From Oscillospiraceae bacterium (GTDB lineage Bacteria; Bacillota; Clostridia; Oscillospirales; CAG-272): a stretch of 64,000 nucleotides of DNA. Position numbers and translations under genes: made by a program. Where the stretch lies: assembly GCA_015063805.1 (NCBI GenBank), contig SVTK01000009.1, positions 1 to 64,000 on the forward strand, in the 5' to 3' direction. The notes beneath the pieces were generated by a model. That model searched no databases and had not been told where the DNA came from. It was given only the letters and a program-made list of their open reading frames with translations. Below are positions 23,930 to 32,663 of this stretch, one piece after another; position 1 is the stretch's first letter; each line of letters opens with the position of its first letter.

Positions 23930-24679
23930 TTACGGCACATAATCCCGCAGAATATCCATGATCCCGCGGGCATATACATTCCCGCCCAGCACATCCCCAT
24001 TGGGGGAAACGGATACACACCGCACGTCCCGGGGATCCTCTGTGTACGGATTTTCAGGGGCATCCCCCGTGAAATATTCCGCGAGATATTTGCGGGCATT
24101 TCCCTCGGGGAAGATCACATTTCCTTCATTCTCGGGAATGCCCACCTGCCCAAATTGAGCGAGGATCTCCCTGGTCTTGCGGTTGTATGGGTTGTCATCC
24201 CCGGGGCTGACCAGCCACGCGGGCTGGAGCTGCAGCGGGATGCCCCTCGTCTGCGCCCGGGCGGCAAAGTTCATGACAGGTTCCAGCGGAATGGTCTCCT
24301 GATGGAAGGCATCCACCGACAGCCGAAGGTCGTTCACACCGCTCTCTTCCAGCTGCGCCACGATCTCCGAAACTCTGCGGGAATCCCGGGAAAAATAGCC
24401 GTTGGTGATCACCTGCCGCCGGGGAATGTTCATCTCGGCAGCCGCGGTCATGATGGCACAGACAGCATCGGGATACATCAGGGGCTCGCCCCCGAATGCC
24501 AGCACCGTTTCGATGGCATACACCGACGCGATCTGCCTCACCGCACGGGCGGCAGTATCGGGGTCAATATGCTCCCCCGCTCCGCTGTGCTCCCCCTGGG
24601 AGCAGTGTCTGCACCGTCCGGTGCAGGCGCAGGTCACCACAAACTCAATTTTGCGCAGGTTTTTCAGATACGGATTCAT
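23930..24679 (-). CDS. Radical SAM protein
   Basis: Start ATG 24679 is preceded by GGAGG at 5 nt; the start lies inside the end of the GNAT gene (35-nt overlap). CTGRCRHC near residue 20 is the CxxxCxxC motif that binds the [4Fe-4S] cluster and S-adenosylmethionine; LAFGGEPLMYP is the GGEP motif. The rest (QVITNGYF, LRLSVDAFHQE) fits the SPASM/MoaA-like half-barrel, but no C-terminal SPASM cysteine set is present. The reaction is unknown; its partners are a GNAT and a UPF0316 membrane protein. Confidence 0.87.
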   Translation of the reverse strand: MNPYLKNLRKIEFVVTCACTGRCRHCSQGEHSGAGEHIDPDTAARAVRQIASVYAIETVLAFGGEPLMYPDAVCAIMTAAAEMNIPRRQVITNGYFSRDSRRVSEIVAQLEESGVNDLRLSVDAFHQETIPLEPVMNFAARAQTRGIPLQLQPAWLVSPGDDNPYNRKTREILAQFGQVGIPENEGNVIFPEGNARKYLAEYFTGDAPENPYTEDPRDVRCVSVSPNGDVLGGNVYARGIMDILRDYVP

Positions 24680-25160
24680 GTGTTCCTCCGTCATATGCAT
24701 TTTCCCCACGGCCGCAATCGCCGTGGCTTTCCCGGCCGTCGAGCGTTATTTTTTTGCGATAAATCCATTCCTCCGCCGTCTGTCCCGGCGGGAAAAAACC
24801 CCCTGCCCGGCGGTAGCCCAGCTTTTCATAAAACCGCCACGCATCCTCGTCGGCCTGGGTGCTGGTCATTACATCCGTATATCCCTGCGCCAGCATCTCC
24901 CGTTCCCAAACCTGCATCATCTCCTTCCCAAATCCCCGGCGGCGGCAGGATGGGCGAAGAAAAATCAAATCCAGGAAGGGGATCGACTGCCAGAACAAAC
25001 TGAACCGGAGCACCCCCATGACGGTATCATCCTCAGCCGTCTCCCGCAGAACATAAACCGCGCCCTCCCGGATGCAGGCCGCCAGCCGATGCGGGGAGAT
25101 GTGGCAGTCCAGCTCGGCGATGGCAGGCAGGTCCCTCTCCCGGGCAAGGACGGTGATCAT
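24645..25160 (-). CDS. GNAT-family N-acetyltransferase
   Basis: A 171-residue GNAT. LDLIFLRPSCRRRGFGKEMM carries the acetyl-CoA loop (RRRGFG), and DEDAWRFYEKLGYRRAGGFF is motif B, common in aminoglycoside- or protein-acetylating enzymes. The last ~25 residues (after KKITLDGRE) look like read-through into the next gene's leader and may not be functional. It overlaps the UPF0316 gene by 4 nt and the radical SAM gene by 35 nt, so the three are translationally linked. Confidence 0.83.
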   Translation of the reverse strand: MITVLARERDLPAIAELDCHISPHRLAACIREGAVYVLRETAEDDTVMGVLRFSLFWQSIPFLDLIFLRPSCRRRGFGKEMMQVWEREMLAQGYTDVMTSTQADEDAWRFYEKLGYRRAGGFFPPGQTAEEWIYRKKITLDGRESHGDCGRGENAYDGGTHESVSEKPAQN

Positions 25161-25699
25161 TTCAGCATCCCGTAGCCGCCGGCATACTTGCTGACCTCGG
25201 AGGCTACCACAAAGACGTTATTGCGGCAAAGGCGGCGGATCGCCTTCAGCGTCGGCACCGCATCCCGCCGCGGGAGCACGATGAGGATCATATTCATCTT
25301 ATCGGTGGAGCCGTAGCCGTCGAAAACGGTATAGCCCCGGTTGTTCTCCTTGAGGTAATCAATGATGATCCCGGTATTCTCATCGTTGGCGATGAGCTGA
25401 AGGTTGGAGGTGCCCAGGGCGATCTTGCTCTCCAAGGTAGAGCCGAGGAAAAGCCCGGTGGCATAACCCACGCAGTAGAAGGCCAGGAGGAAGAGATTGT
25501 CTCCCAGGGTGCCGATGATGGTGGAGATCACCAAACCCCAGATGGTGCACTCCAAAAAGCCCAGCCCCGCGGCCTTCAGCCGCTGGCCCTTGACCATCAT
25601 GCAGGTCTTCAGGGACTGGACGGTAATTTCAATGATCTTGGCGGCACAGACAATGAAGCACACCGCAATGGGATGAATGGAAGCCAAAAATTCCGACAT
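25157..25699 (-). CDS. UPF0316 (DUF2179/DUF5698) membrane protein
   Basis: Start ATG 25699 follows AAGGAG; a longer open frame to 25906 has no start signals. Three membrane helices (about residues 9-100) precede a cytoplasmic DUF2179 domain (residues 115-180, GYTVFDGYGSTDKMNMILIV). The segment KIIEITVQSLKTCMMVKGQR is typical of UPF0316. Function of this conserved family is unknown, possibly nucleotide or anion sensing. It is the first gene of the leftward operon ending at the terminator at 22572. Confidence 0.86.
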   Translation of the reverse strand: MSEFLASIHPIAVCFIVCAAKIIEITVQSLKTCMMVKGQRLKAAGLGFLECTIWGLVISTIIGTLGDNLFLLAFYCVGYATGLFLGSTLESKIALGTSNLQLIANDENTGIIIDYLKENNRGYTVFDGYGSTDKMNMILIVLPRRDAVPTLKAIRRLCRNNVFVVASEVSKYAGGYGMLK

Positions 25700-25751
25700 A
25701 CTCTTCTCCTTGCTCCCGCCTCTCGGCGGTTTATCGTATTCCTGTATGTTT

Positions 25752-25780
25752 ATTGTATCAAATCCCCCAAAATTAATCAA
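25752..25780 (-). promoter_or_regulatory. Promoter of the UPF0316-led operon
   Basis: Complement: -35 TTGATT (25775-25780), 17-nt spacer, -10 TACAAT (25752-25757). Confidence 0.7.
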
Positions 25781-25820
25781 GTCTGATCCCCCATATTTTG
25801 GAAAAAATCCCCCGAAGAAA

Positions 25821-25849
25821 TTGACCGCCGTCGGCAGATGTGATATAAT
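25821..25849 (+). promoter_or_regulatory. Promoter of the larA-like gene
   Basis: -35 TTGACC (25821-25826), 17-nt spacer, -10 TATAAT (25844-25849); divergent from the promoter at 25752. Confidence 0.8.
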
Positions 25850-25895
25850 GGAGGCGGAATTCAGCGCTGCGCTGCTGCAGCAAAAGGAGAAACAC

Positions 25896-27146
25896 ATGAA
25901 ATTCACCCTGGGCTATGCCAAAGAAGAAATCACCTTTACCCTGGACGATAAAAATATTGCGGCGGTGATCACCCCCAATCCCCTGGATGTCCCCATCGGC
26001 GGCCGCGCCGAGGTGGAGCGGAGCCTGCGGGAACCCATCGGTGCGCCGCACCTGGGCGAGGTAGTCAAGCCGGGGGAGAAGGTGGTCATCATCACCAGCG
26101 ATATCACCCGCCCCGTCCCCAGCTATGACGTGATCCCCCCGATTCTGGATGTACTCTCTGCGGCAGGAATCCCGGACGAGGACATTACGGTAGTCTTTGC
26201 CCTGGGCTCCCACCGCAAGCATAATGAAGAGGAACGCATCCGCCTGGTAGGCCGGGAGGTCTGTGCGCGTATCCGGTGCATCGACTTTGATCCCGCCGAC
26301 ACGGTGCTCATGGGTGTGTCTGCGGCGGGAACCCCCTACGAGATCTTCACCCCCGTGGCCAAGGCCGACCGTCTCATCTGCGTGGGAAATATCGAGTTCC
26401 ACTATTTCGCCGGCTATTCCGGAGGGGCGAAGGCCGTCATGCCGGGGGTATGCAGCCGTGCCGCCATTCAGGCCAACCACGCCATGATGATCCGTGAGGG
26501 GGCCGAAACCGGTCGGCTGGAGGGCAATCCCGTCCGGGCCGACATTGAGGATGTGGTGCGCTTCCGTCCTATTGATTACATTGTCAATGTGGTGCTGGAC
26601 GAGCACAAGAAGATCCTCCGAAGCTACGCCGGACACTGGCGCGAGGCTCACCGGGCGGGCTGTGCCTTCCTTGACACCCTCTACAAGGTGCCGATTCGGG
26701 AGAAGGCCGACATTGTCATCGTTTCGGTGGGAGGCTATCCTAAGGATCTGAACCTTTATCAGGCACAAAAGGGACTGGACAACGCCAAGTTTGCGGTGAA
26801 GGACGGGGGAACGGTAATTCTCTGCGCCTCTTGCAAAGAGGGGCTGGGGGAGGCCTGCTTTGAGCAATGGATGACGGGCATGGCCCCCGAAGAGCGCATC
26901 GCCGAGATTCGCCGGAACTTCCGCCTGGGCGGCCACAAGGCGGCGGCCATCGCCCTGGTGGCAAGGCAGGCCGAGCTCTGCCTGGTCAGCGACCTGGAGG
27001 CGGATTTTGTCCGTAGCCTGTATCTGACTCCCTTCGGCAGCCTTGATTCCGCCCTCGCCTACGCCCTCGGCAAATACGGTGAGAATGCACGCATCACCGT
27101 CATGCCCTATGCCGGCTCTACCCTGCCCGCTTATGTGGGGGAATGA
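25896..27146 (+). CDS. larA: LarA-family nickel-dependent racemase/epimerase
   Basis: Start ATG 25896 follows AAAGGAG. The 416-residue product is a LarA homologue. The catalytic histidines are at His106 (GSHRKHN) and His169 (EFHYFAGYSGGAK), Lys179 is the residue that holds the nickel-pincer nucleotide cofactor, and His195 follows in QANHAMM. In lactate racemase these coordinate nickel for hydride transfer. LarA-like proteins act on various 2-hydroxyacids, so lactate is not certain. The cofactor genes larB, larC and larE are not in this window. A single-gene unit with its own promoter and a strong terminator. Confidence 0.88.
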   Translation: MKFTLGYAKEEITFTLDDKNIAAVITPNPLDVPIGGRAEVERSLREPIGAPHLGEVVKPGEKVVIITSDITRPVPSYDVIPPILDVLSAAGIPDEDITVVFALGSHRKHNEEERIRLVGREVCARIRCIDFDPADTVLMGVSAAGTPYEIFTPVAKADRLICVGNIEFHYFAGYSGGAKAVMPGVCSRAAIQANHAMMIREGAETGRLEGNPVRADIEDVVRFRPIDYIVNVVLDEHKKILRSYAGHWREAHRAGCAFLDTLYKVPIREKADIVIVSVGGYPKDLNLYQAQKGLDNAKFAVKDGGTVILCASCKEGLGEACFEQWMTGMAPEERIAEIRRNFRLGGHKAAAIALVARQAELCLVSDLEADFVRSLYLTPFGSLDSALAYALGKYGENARITVMPYAGSTLPAYVGE

Positions 27147-27159
27147 GCCTGTTCCCACA

Positions 27160-27203
27160 GCAAAAATAGTGCTCCCGCCCATGGGCGGGAGCACTATTTT
27201 TGC
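27160..27203. terminator. Bidirectional-type terminator after larA
   Basis: GCAAAAATAGTGCTCCCGCC pairs with its exact complement (27184-27203) around CAT; the T-run is within the stem. Confidence 0.85.
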
Positions 27204-27239
27204 GCCATAAATTCCCGTAAAAATTTTTTCGCAACCCTA

Positions 27240-27268
27240 TTGCAAGACAAAACAAAACGTGGTATGCT
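27240..27268 (+). promoter_or_regulatory. Promoter of the Y-family polymerase operon
   Basis: -35 TTGCAA (27240-27245), 17-nt spacer, -10 TATGCT (27263-27268). No clostridial LexA-type box was seen around it. Confidence 0.65.
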
Positions 27269-27293
27269 AAGGCCAGGCAAGGAGGTGATTTTG

Positions 27294-28808
27294 ATGGAGA
27301 AACAGTATGTGTGCATTGATCTGAAATCCTTTTATGCGTCGGTAGAGTGCGTGGACCGCGGCCTTGACCCCATGAACACCAACCTGGTGGTGGCGGATGT
27401 CAGCCGCACTGAGAAGACCATCTGCCTCGCCGTCACGCCTCCCCTCAAGGCTTACGGCATCTCGGGGCGGGCACGGCTCTTTGAGGTGATCCACACCGTG
27501 AAGGAGATCAATCGGGAACGGCAGCGGCTTGCCCCCGGGGGACGCCTGCGGGGCCCCTCGGTTCTTGATGCCGAGCTGCGGGCCGATCCCACCCTCGCCC
27601 TGGACTATCTCGCCGTGCCGCCCCGGATGGCGCATTACATGGCCTGCAGTGCCCGCATCTATGCGGTCTATCTCAAATACGTCGCCCCCGAGGATATTCA
27701 CGTTTACTCCATCGACGAGGTGTTCATCGATCTCACCGCCTATCTGCGGCGGTCGGGGAAATCCGCCCGGGAATTTACCTCCATGATGATTGCCGACGTT
27801 CTGCGCACCACCGGCATCACCGCCGCCGCAGGGATCGGCCCCAACCTCTATCTGGCCAAGATCGCCATGGACATTGAGGCCAAGCACGCCGAGCCCGACA
27901 AAAACGGCGTCCGCATTGCAGAGCTGGACGAGATGAGCTACCGCCGTCGGCTGTGGAGCCACCGCCCCATCACCGATTTCTGGCGGGTGGGAGCGGGGAT
28001 CGCGAAAAAGCTGGCCGGTGTGGGCATTTACACCATGGGAGATATTGCCCGCTGTTCCCTCGGTCGTGACGGAGACTTTTACCGGGAGGAGCTGCTGTTC
28101 AAGCTCTTCGGGGTGAACGCCGAGCTGCTCATTGACCACGCCTGGGGCTATGAGCCATGCACCATCGCCGACATCAAGGCCTACCGCCCCGAATTCAACA
28201 GCATCGGCTCGGGGCAGGTGCTGCAGGCCCCCTACACCGCTGCCCAGGCGCGGCTGGCGGTGCGGGAAATGGCCGATCTGCTGGCGCTGGATTTAGTGGA
28301 CAAAAGGCTGGTCACCGATCAGCTGGTGCTGACGGTGGGCTATGACATCGAGAATCTGCGGAACGGGAGAACCTATGCGGGGGAGGTCACGGAGGACCGC
28401 TACGGACGGAGGATCCCCCGCCACGCCCACGGCACCGCCAACCTGGAGCGTGCCACCTCCTCCGCGCGGCGCATCACCGCGGCGGTGAGTGCCCTCTATG
28501 ACCGCATCGTTGACCCTAATCTGCTGATCCGTCGGCTCAATCTCACGGCCTGCCGGGTGGTGGACGAGGGGGATGCCCCTGCCCGTCCCGCCGCCGGGGC
28601 ACAGCTGGATATTTTCACCGATTTTACCGAGCTGGAGCGAAAGCAGCAGGCCGAGGCAGCGGAACTGGAGCGGGAGAACAAGATGCAGAGGGCCATGATC
28701 ACCCTCAAGAAAAAATACGGCAAAAACATCATCCTCAAGGGCATGAATCTGGAGGAGGATGCCACCGCGCGAGACCGCAACAGCCGCATCGGCGGCCACA
28801 AGGCTTAG
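27294..28808 (+). CDS. Y-family DNA polymerase (UmuC/UvrX/ImpB type)
   Basis: Start ATG 27294 follows a near-perfect AAGGAGGTGA. The catalytic palm is plain: CIDLKSFYASVECVDRGLD gives the first metal-binding Asp (Asp9) with Tyr14 as steric gate, YSIDEVFIDL gives Asp141-Glu142, and AGIGPNLYLAKIAMD is the fingers/palm motif. The little-finger domain and a helical tail follow to residue 504. The size and the YolD-like gene 8 nt downstream match the UvrX/YqjW group of Bacillus, usually damage-inducible translesion polymerases, rather than DinB. Confidence 0.9.
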   Translation: MEKQYVCIDLKSFYASVECVDRGLDPMNTNLVVADVSRTEKTICLAVTPPLKAYGISGRARLFEVIHTVKEINRERQRLAPGGRLRGPSVLDAELRADPTLALDYLAVPPRMAHYMACSARIYAVYLKYVAPEDIHVYSIDEVFIDLTAYLRRSGKSAREFTSMMIADVLRTTGITAAAGIGPNLYLAKIAMDIEAKHAEPDKNGVRIAELDEMSYRRRLWSHRPITDFWRVGAGIAKKLAGVGIYTMGDIARCSLGRDGDFYREELLFKLFGVNAELLIDHAWGYEPCTIADIKAYRPEFNSIGSGQVLQAPYTAAQARLAVREMADLLALDLVDKRLVTDQLVLTVGYDIENLRNGRTYAGEVTEDRYGRRIPRHAHGTANLERATSSARRITAAVSALYDRIVDPNLLIRRLNLTACRVVDEGDAPARPAAGAQLDIFTDFTELERKQQAEAAELERENKMQRAMITLKKKYGKNIILKGMNLEEDATARDRNSRIGGHKA

Positions 28809-28816
28809 GAGGCAGT

Positions 28817-29242
28817 ATGCAGAATTACGATGATATCATCCACCTCTCCCGTCCGGAATCTGCGGCCCATCCTCCCATGCCGAGGGCGGCCAGGGCAGCC
28901 CAATTTTCGGCCTTTGCGGCTCTGACGGGATACGATGCCGCCATCCGGGAAACGGCGCGGCTCACCGACCGGGAGATCGAACTGGATGAGGATTCCCTGG
29001 CCATCCTGGACGCCCGGCTGCAATATCTGAACGAACACGCCGCCGAGACTCCGCAGGTCACCCTCACCCACTTTGTCCCCGATTCCCGCAAGGACGGGGG
29101 CGCCTACCGCCTCACCGACGGCAGGCTGAAGCAGATCGACACGGACAGGCAGACGCTCATCCTCTGCGATGGGCAAAGAATTCCCCTTTCCCACATCCTT
29201 GCGGTGGACTCCCCGCTGTTTGCCGGGACGGAATATGAATGA
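28817..29242 (+). CDS. YolD-like protein
   Basis: The 141-residue product follows the polymerase gene by 8 nt with TAGGAGG before the ATG. The N-terminus (MPRAARAAQFSAFAALTGYD) and the C-terminal TLILCDGQRIPLSHILAVDS match YolD-like proteins. These are regularly paired with UvrX-type polymerases and thought to act as accessory subunits, similar in context to UmuD. The helical middle (TDREIELDEDSLAILDARLQ) may contact the polymerase. No strong terminator follows, only a weak AACCTG/CAGGTT hairpin at 29305-29338. Confidence 0.83.
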   Translation: MQNYDDIIHLSRPESAAHPPMPRAARAAQFSAFAALTGYDAAIRETARLTDREIELDEDSLAILDARLQYLNEHAAETPQVTLTHFVPDSRKDGGAYRLTDGRLKQIDTDRQTLILCDGQRIPLSHILAVDSPLFAGTEYE

Positions 29243-29339
29243 GAAGACCACAGATGATCTTCTCCACATGGATATGAACGCCGGGAAAAGCAAAGCCGAG
29301 TTTCAACCTGCATGAGAAAAATTCTCTCCAAACAGGTTA

Positions 29340-29367
29340 TTGTTTTGATCGGGAAATGTGCTATAAT
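29340..29367 (+). promoter_or_regulatory. Promoter of the XRE-TPR gene
   Basis: -35 TTGTTT (29340-29345), 16-nt spacer, -10 TATAAT (29362-29367) preceded by TGC. Confidence 0.65.
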
Positions 29368-29412
29368 CATATCAGGATAAGCGCGGATCCAAAACCGTTT
29401 GGAGGAACAACG

Positions 29413-30225
29413 ATGATCAAACTCGGAGAAAAAATCAAATCTTTACGGAAACAAAAAAACATATCCCAGGAGGTTTTTGCCAACTACCTCGGCGTATCAT
29501 TTCAAGCCATTTCAAAATGGGAAAACGGGAACACGATGCCCGATGTGACGATGATTCCTGCCATTGCATCCTTCTTTGGCGTTTCCACCGACGAACTTTT
29601 TGACTTTAATCTATTTGAAATGGAAAAGCAAGTTGAGGAAATATGCCACGAGGCATATCAATACCGTTTTTCCGATGCGGCAAAATCAGAACGTATTTTG
29701 CGTGACGGTTTAGGGAGATTTCCCGGAAACGACATCATATTGAACAATCTGCTCTATACGTTGGATTATCAAACCAGGGCGGAAGAGGTCATCACGCTTT
29801 GCAAAACACTCATAGAGTCTACCAAGGATGATTCCGTGAAGTATGATGCCTGCCGAATTCTCGCATCGTGCTACCGAGAAAACGGCCGGAATGATTTGGT
29901 CCGGCCTACGCTTGAAATCATCCCCGAGATTTATTTTTCAAAATTAGAGCTGATGGCATCTCTTTTGGACGGAGACGACAGCTACGAGGCCGCACAGAAG
30001 CAGAAGAATATCTCCGCAGAAGACCTGATCGATATGCTGATCATTGCGGGCAAGCGTTTGAGGGAAAACGGCGAAACCGAAAAAGCCGAATCTCAGTTCA
30101 GGATTGCCCAAAAGGTAATGGATGCGTTTGCGGAAGATTTTGTGGAAGACAGATGGTTCACCGCTACCGTTTACGCATACACAAGCGAACAGCGCAAAGA
30201 AGTAGAAATGCTGCTCGCGGAATAA
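29413..30225 (+). CDS. XRE-family regulator with C-terminal TPR-like repeats
   Basis: Start ATG 29413 follows GGAGGAAC. Residues 1-60 are the helix-turn-helix (NISQEVFANYLGVSFQAISK). The rest is helical and repeat-like (RILRDGLGRFPGNDIILNNL, ACRILASCYRENGRNDLVRP, RLRENGETEKAESQFRIAQK), typical of TPR-containing clostridial regulators. These often bind peptides or partner proteins. The DNA is AT-richer than on either side, like the membrane protein that follows. Targets unknown. Confidence 0.85.
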   Translation: MIKLGEKIKSLRKQKNISQEVFANYLGVSFQAISKWENGNTMPDVTMIPAIASFFGVSTDELFDFNLFEMEKQVEEICHEAYQYRFSDAAKSERILRDGLGRFPGNDIILNNLLYTLDYQTRAEEVITLCKTLIESTKDDSVKYDACRILASCYRENGRNDLVRPTLEIIPEIYFSKLELMASLLDGDDSYEAAQKQKNISAEDLIDMLIIAGKRLRENGETEKAESQFRIAQKVMDAFAEDFVEDRWFTATVYAYTSEQRKEVEMLLAE

Positions 30226-30313
30226 ATTTTCGCCCGGTTTTGGTAAATCAAAACGCCACCACAAAATTCTGCGCTCTTTTGGTTGGGGATGGCTACAAAT
30301 TCGGCAGAGGGTA

Positions 30314-30342
30314 TTGTTCGTTCTGTCGGTTTATGGTATAAT
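30314..30342 (+). promoter_or_regulatory. Promoter of the membrane-protein gene
   Basis: -35 TTGTTC (30314-30319), 17-nt spacer, -10 TATAAT (30337-30342). Confidence 0.7.
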
Positions 30343-30393
30343 GGTGTGGGTGACGAGAACAGAGCAAAAAATTTGCCGCAAGGAGGTTGTCCC

Positions 30394-30870
30394 ATGAATC
30401 CCAAACAAAAAGAGGTACGGTTATACAACGCATTATTTCCTGTTTGGATGGTGTTATTGTTTCCCCAGGCATGGCTCATCATCATTCCCGGCAATTTCAT
30501 CATTGACAGTGTTGTTCTGATCATCAGCATGGCAGTGTTAAAAGTTGCCGACAAAAAACTGTGTTACAAACAATGCATATGGAAAATTTTCGGCTTCGGT
30601 ATGTTATCCGACATCATAGGCTCGGCATATATGATCCTGATGATTGTGATGGATGCATTGTACGAATGGAATTTATTCCGTATGTGTGACGAACCCTTGC
30701 TGACGATTCCCGCACTGATTATATCGGCCGCGTTAATTTTTGTATTCAACTATTTTGTTACGTTCAAAAAAATGGACAAACCGCTTCGCTTGAAAATGTC
30801 AATCATATTTGCTGTGGTTACCGCACCGTATACGTTTTTAATCCCGTCAAGTTGGGTATACCAATACTAA
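30394..30870 (+). CDS. Integral membrane protein of unknown function
   Basis: Start ATG 30394 follows AAGGAGG. The 158-residue product has four or five membrane helices (about residues 12-32, 36-52, 65-90, 103-122 and 132-150) joined by short charged loops; VADKKLCYKQC and FKKMDKPLRLKM are the main cytoplasmic loops. I do not recognise a named family. The gene is a single unit with promoter and terminator and, with the XRE-TPR gene upstream, forms an AT-rich pair that may have been acquired together. Confidence 0.72.
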   Translation: MNPKQKEVRLYNALFPVWMVLLFPQAWLIIIPGNFIIDSVVLIISMAVLKVADKKLCYKQCIWKIFGFGMLSDIIGSAYMILMIVMDALYEWNLFRMCDEPLLTIPALIISAALIFVFNYFVTFKKMDKPLRLKMSIIFAVVTAPYTFLIPSSWVYQY

Positions 30871-30883
30871 GCCGAACAAACAA

Positions 30884-30919
30884 CACACCCCGACAGACCT
30901 AAACGTCTGTCGGGGTGTT
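30884..30919. terminator. Bidirectional terminator
   Basis: ACACCCCGACAGAC pairs exactly with GTCTGTCGGGGTGT around a CTAAAC-centred loop, T-run on the + side; shared with the converging hydrolase gene. Confidence 0.85.
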
Positions 30920-30924
30920 TTCAT

Positions 30925-31857
30925 TCATCCGTTCACCAAAATCCACGCCGCCATGTCGTCGAGGACTTCGGCGGGGATGTGCCGCTCCCGGGAAAATTCC
31001 CGCTTGGCATCCGAGATTTTCCCGCTCAGGGCGGGGACAAAGGCGTGATTGAGGCCGGGATACAGGCGGAAGGTCACATTCTCCCGCTCACCCAGCAGCT
31101 CACGGTAGAGGGCGAAATCAACGCCGGCCTTCACCTGGACGTCCATCTCCCCCTGCATCACCAGCATGGGCACCTGCACCTGCGCCAGATGGTCTGCCAC
31201 GGTGGGCTGTCCCATCTCCTTGAAGTAGTAGAGCGTAGTGCCGCCCCCCAGCCTTTGGGCTTTGGCCTCTTCGTCGGAGAGGTCATACAGCCCCTCAAAC
31301 TTGCGGCCCAGCTTGCGGATGGAGCCGCCTGCCAGCTTCCGCAGAAGCGCAGGCATCTCGGCCAGGGCTTCATTGCTCTGCTCCATCAGCACTTCCTCCA
31401 GCCGTCGGGGCGTGCCTGCCATGAGCACAAGCCCGGCAAAATCCCCTCCCTCAAGATGAATGCGGGGGGCCAGCATGGCTCCCATGCTGTGGCCGACGAT
31501 GAAGATTCTGCCCGGATCGATGCGCCCATCCCGCCGCAGAAGTTCGGCGGCAAGGATAGCATCCTCCACTGTTTCTTCCCGCACGGTGATGGGGCCGCTC
31601 TTGTCCCGGAGCATCCGAAAGGCATGGGCGTAGGTCCGCTTGTCGTAGCGCACCGAGGCAATGCCCCGGGCGGCAAGCCCCTCTGCCAGATCCCGGAAGG
31701 GGGTCAGCTTGCCCACCTTCTCGTCCATGTTGCTGGAGCCAGACCCGTGAACAAACACCACGGCGGGGACCGGCTTCTCTGCCCCCTCGGGCAGGGTCAG
31801 CAGGCCGTTTAAGGGATAACGGGTGTTCTCACCCAAAACAATCTTTTCGTTGATCAT
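30925..31857 (-). CDS. Alpha/beta hydrolase
   Basis: A 310-residue serine hydrolase without signal peptide. VFVHGSGSS is the oxyanion strand, IVGHSMGAML holds the nucleophile Ser, VMQGEMDVQV the acid and GLNHAFVPA the His. The build resembles the dienelactone hydrolase/BAAT-like group that cleaves esters. It lies 34 nt after the XRE zinc-ribbon regulator and may be co-transcribed with it. Substrate unknown. Confidence 0.88.
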   Translation of the reverse strand: MINEKIVLGENTRYPLNGLLTLPEGAEKPVPAVVFVHGSGSSNMDEKVGKLTPFRDLAEGLAARGIASVRYDKRTYAHAFRMLRDKSGPITVREETVEDAILAAELLRRDGRIDPGRIFIVGHSMGAMLAPRIHLEGGDFAGLVLMAGTPRRLEEVLMEQSNEALAEMPALLRKLAGGSIRKLGRKFEGLYDLSDEEAKAQRLGGGTTLYYFKEMGQPTVADHLAQVQVPMLVMQGEMDVQVKAGVDFALYRELLGERENVTFRLYPGLNHAFVPALSGKISDAKREFSRERHIPAEVLDDMAAWILVNG

Positions 31858-31891
31858 GTGTTCTCCTCCGTTTTTGCGACAGGGCGGGCTG

Positions 31892-32500
31892 TTATTTCTT
31901 GATTACTTTTTTGCACCAGGTTCGCTTGCCGCAATTCGAACACTTGAGGTGCCTGGTGAACCCCATGTGCATGGCATTCAAGGCCTGGGAATAGGTGGGC
32001 ACGAATTCGTGGCCGCAATTTTTGCACTTGTATGCCCCTACACTCACCTCCAGCTTCAACGCATAAAAGCAAGCGGGAAAAAACAAGATGCAAAGTCCAA
32101 GAACTGTGACAAGCTGCCAAGGGCCTTCCGGGATAAAAAACGAAGCAATAAACATACCCCCAAGCAGGGCGATTATACTGACGACCATAATTACCCACAT
32201 GGAAGTCCAGATGATCCTGTTTTTTTGTTCTGCCTCTTTCGCCATATCGAGCAAAAGCTGTTCATTCTTCTGATTGTTGTTTTCCATACTGATTTTCTCC
32301 CCACTCAACAATTCGTTGACGCTGATACCGAGAATATCACAGAGTTCGAGCATAATCGAAGTGTCGGGCATGGATATGCCTCTTTCCCATTTGGAGATGG
32401 CTTTGTCGGTAATCCCCAGTTTTTCTGCCAACTGCATCTGCGTCAGATTTTTCTCTTTTCTGCGTTCGGCAATGAATCTCCCTGTTTTCCATTGATCCAT
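31892..32500 (-). CDS. XRE-family regulator with membrane helices and C-terminal zinc ribbon
   Basis: Start ATG 32500 follows GGAGG. Residues 6-62 are a helix-turn-helix domain (NLTQMQLAEKLGITDKAISK). Two membrane helices lie near residues 98-140. The C-terminus carries YKCKNCGHEF and LKCSNCGKRTWC, two CxxC pairs that form a zinc ribbon. This HTH-membrane-zinc-ribbon build recurs in Clostridia and suggests a membrane-tethered regulator, possibly sensing envelope stress. It precedes an alpha/beta hydrolase gene. No clear promoter was found upstream. Confidence 0.83.
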   Translation of the reverse strand: MDQWKTGRFIAERRKEKNLTQMQLAEKLGITDKAISKWERGISMPDTSIMLELCDILGISVNELLSGEKISMENNNQKNEQLLLDMAKEAEQKNRIIWTSMWVIMVVSIIALLGGMFIASFFIPEGPWQLVTVLGLCILFFPACFYALKLEVSVGAYKCKNCGHEFVPTYSQALNAMHMGFTRHLKCSNCGKRTWCKKVIKK

Positions 32501-32625
32501 CGGCAATCTTCCTCCTTCCACATACAGGATAACCGCTTTTCGGCGCAAAGTACACCCACCGTTGGTTTAGTGAGGAGAAGTAAACCGCAGGTAGAGTGAA
32601 ATTTGCCGTCAAATTCGAGATAAAA

Positions 32626-32653
32626 GGGGGTGCTGTGCAAGCACAGCACCCCC
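32626..32653 (-). terminator. Terminator of the large unassigned gene
   Basis: GGGGGTGCTGTGC (32626-32638) pairs with GCACAGCACCCCC (32641-32653), loop AA; on the complement TTTTATC follows. Confidence 0.85.
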
Positions 32654-32663
32654 TGCAGAGAAC

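Noticed and set aside
23881-24099. A 72-codon minus-strand frame next to the radical SAM gene
   Set aside because: It overlaps the radical SAM gene in another frame and lacks its own ribosome-binding site.
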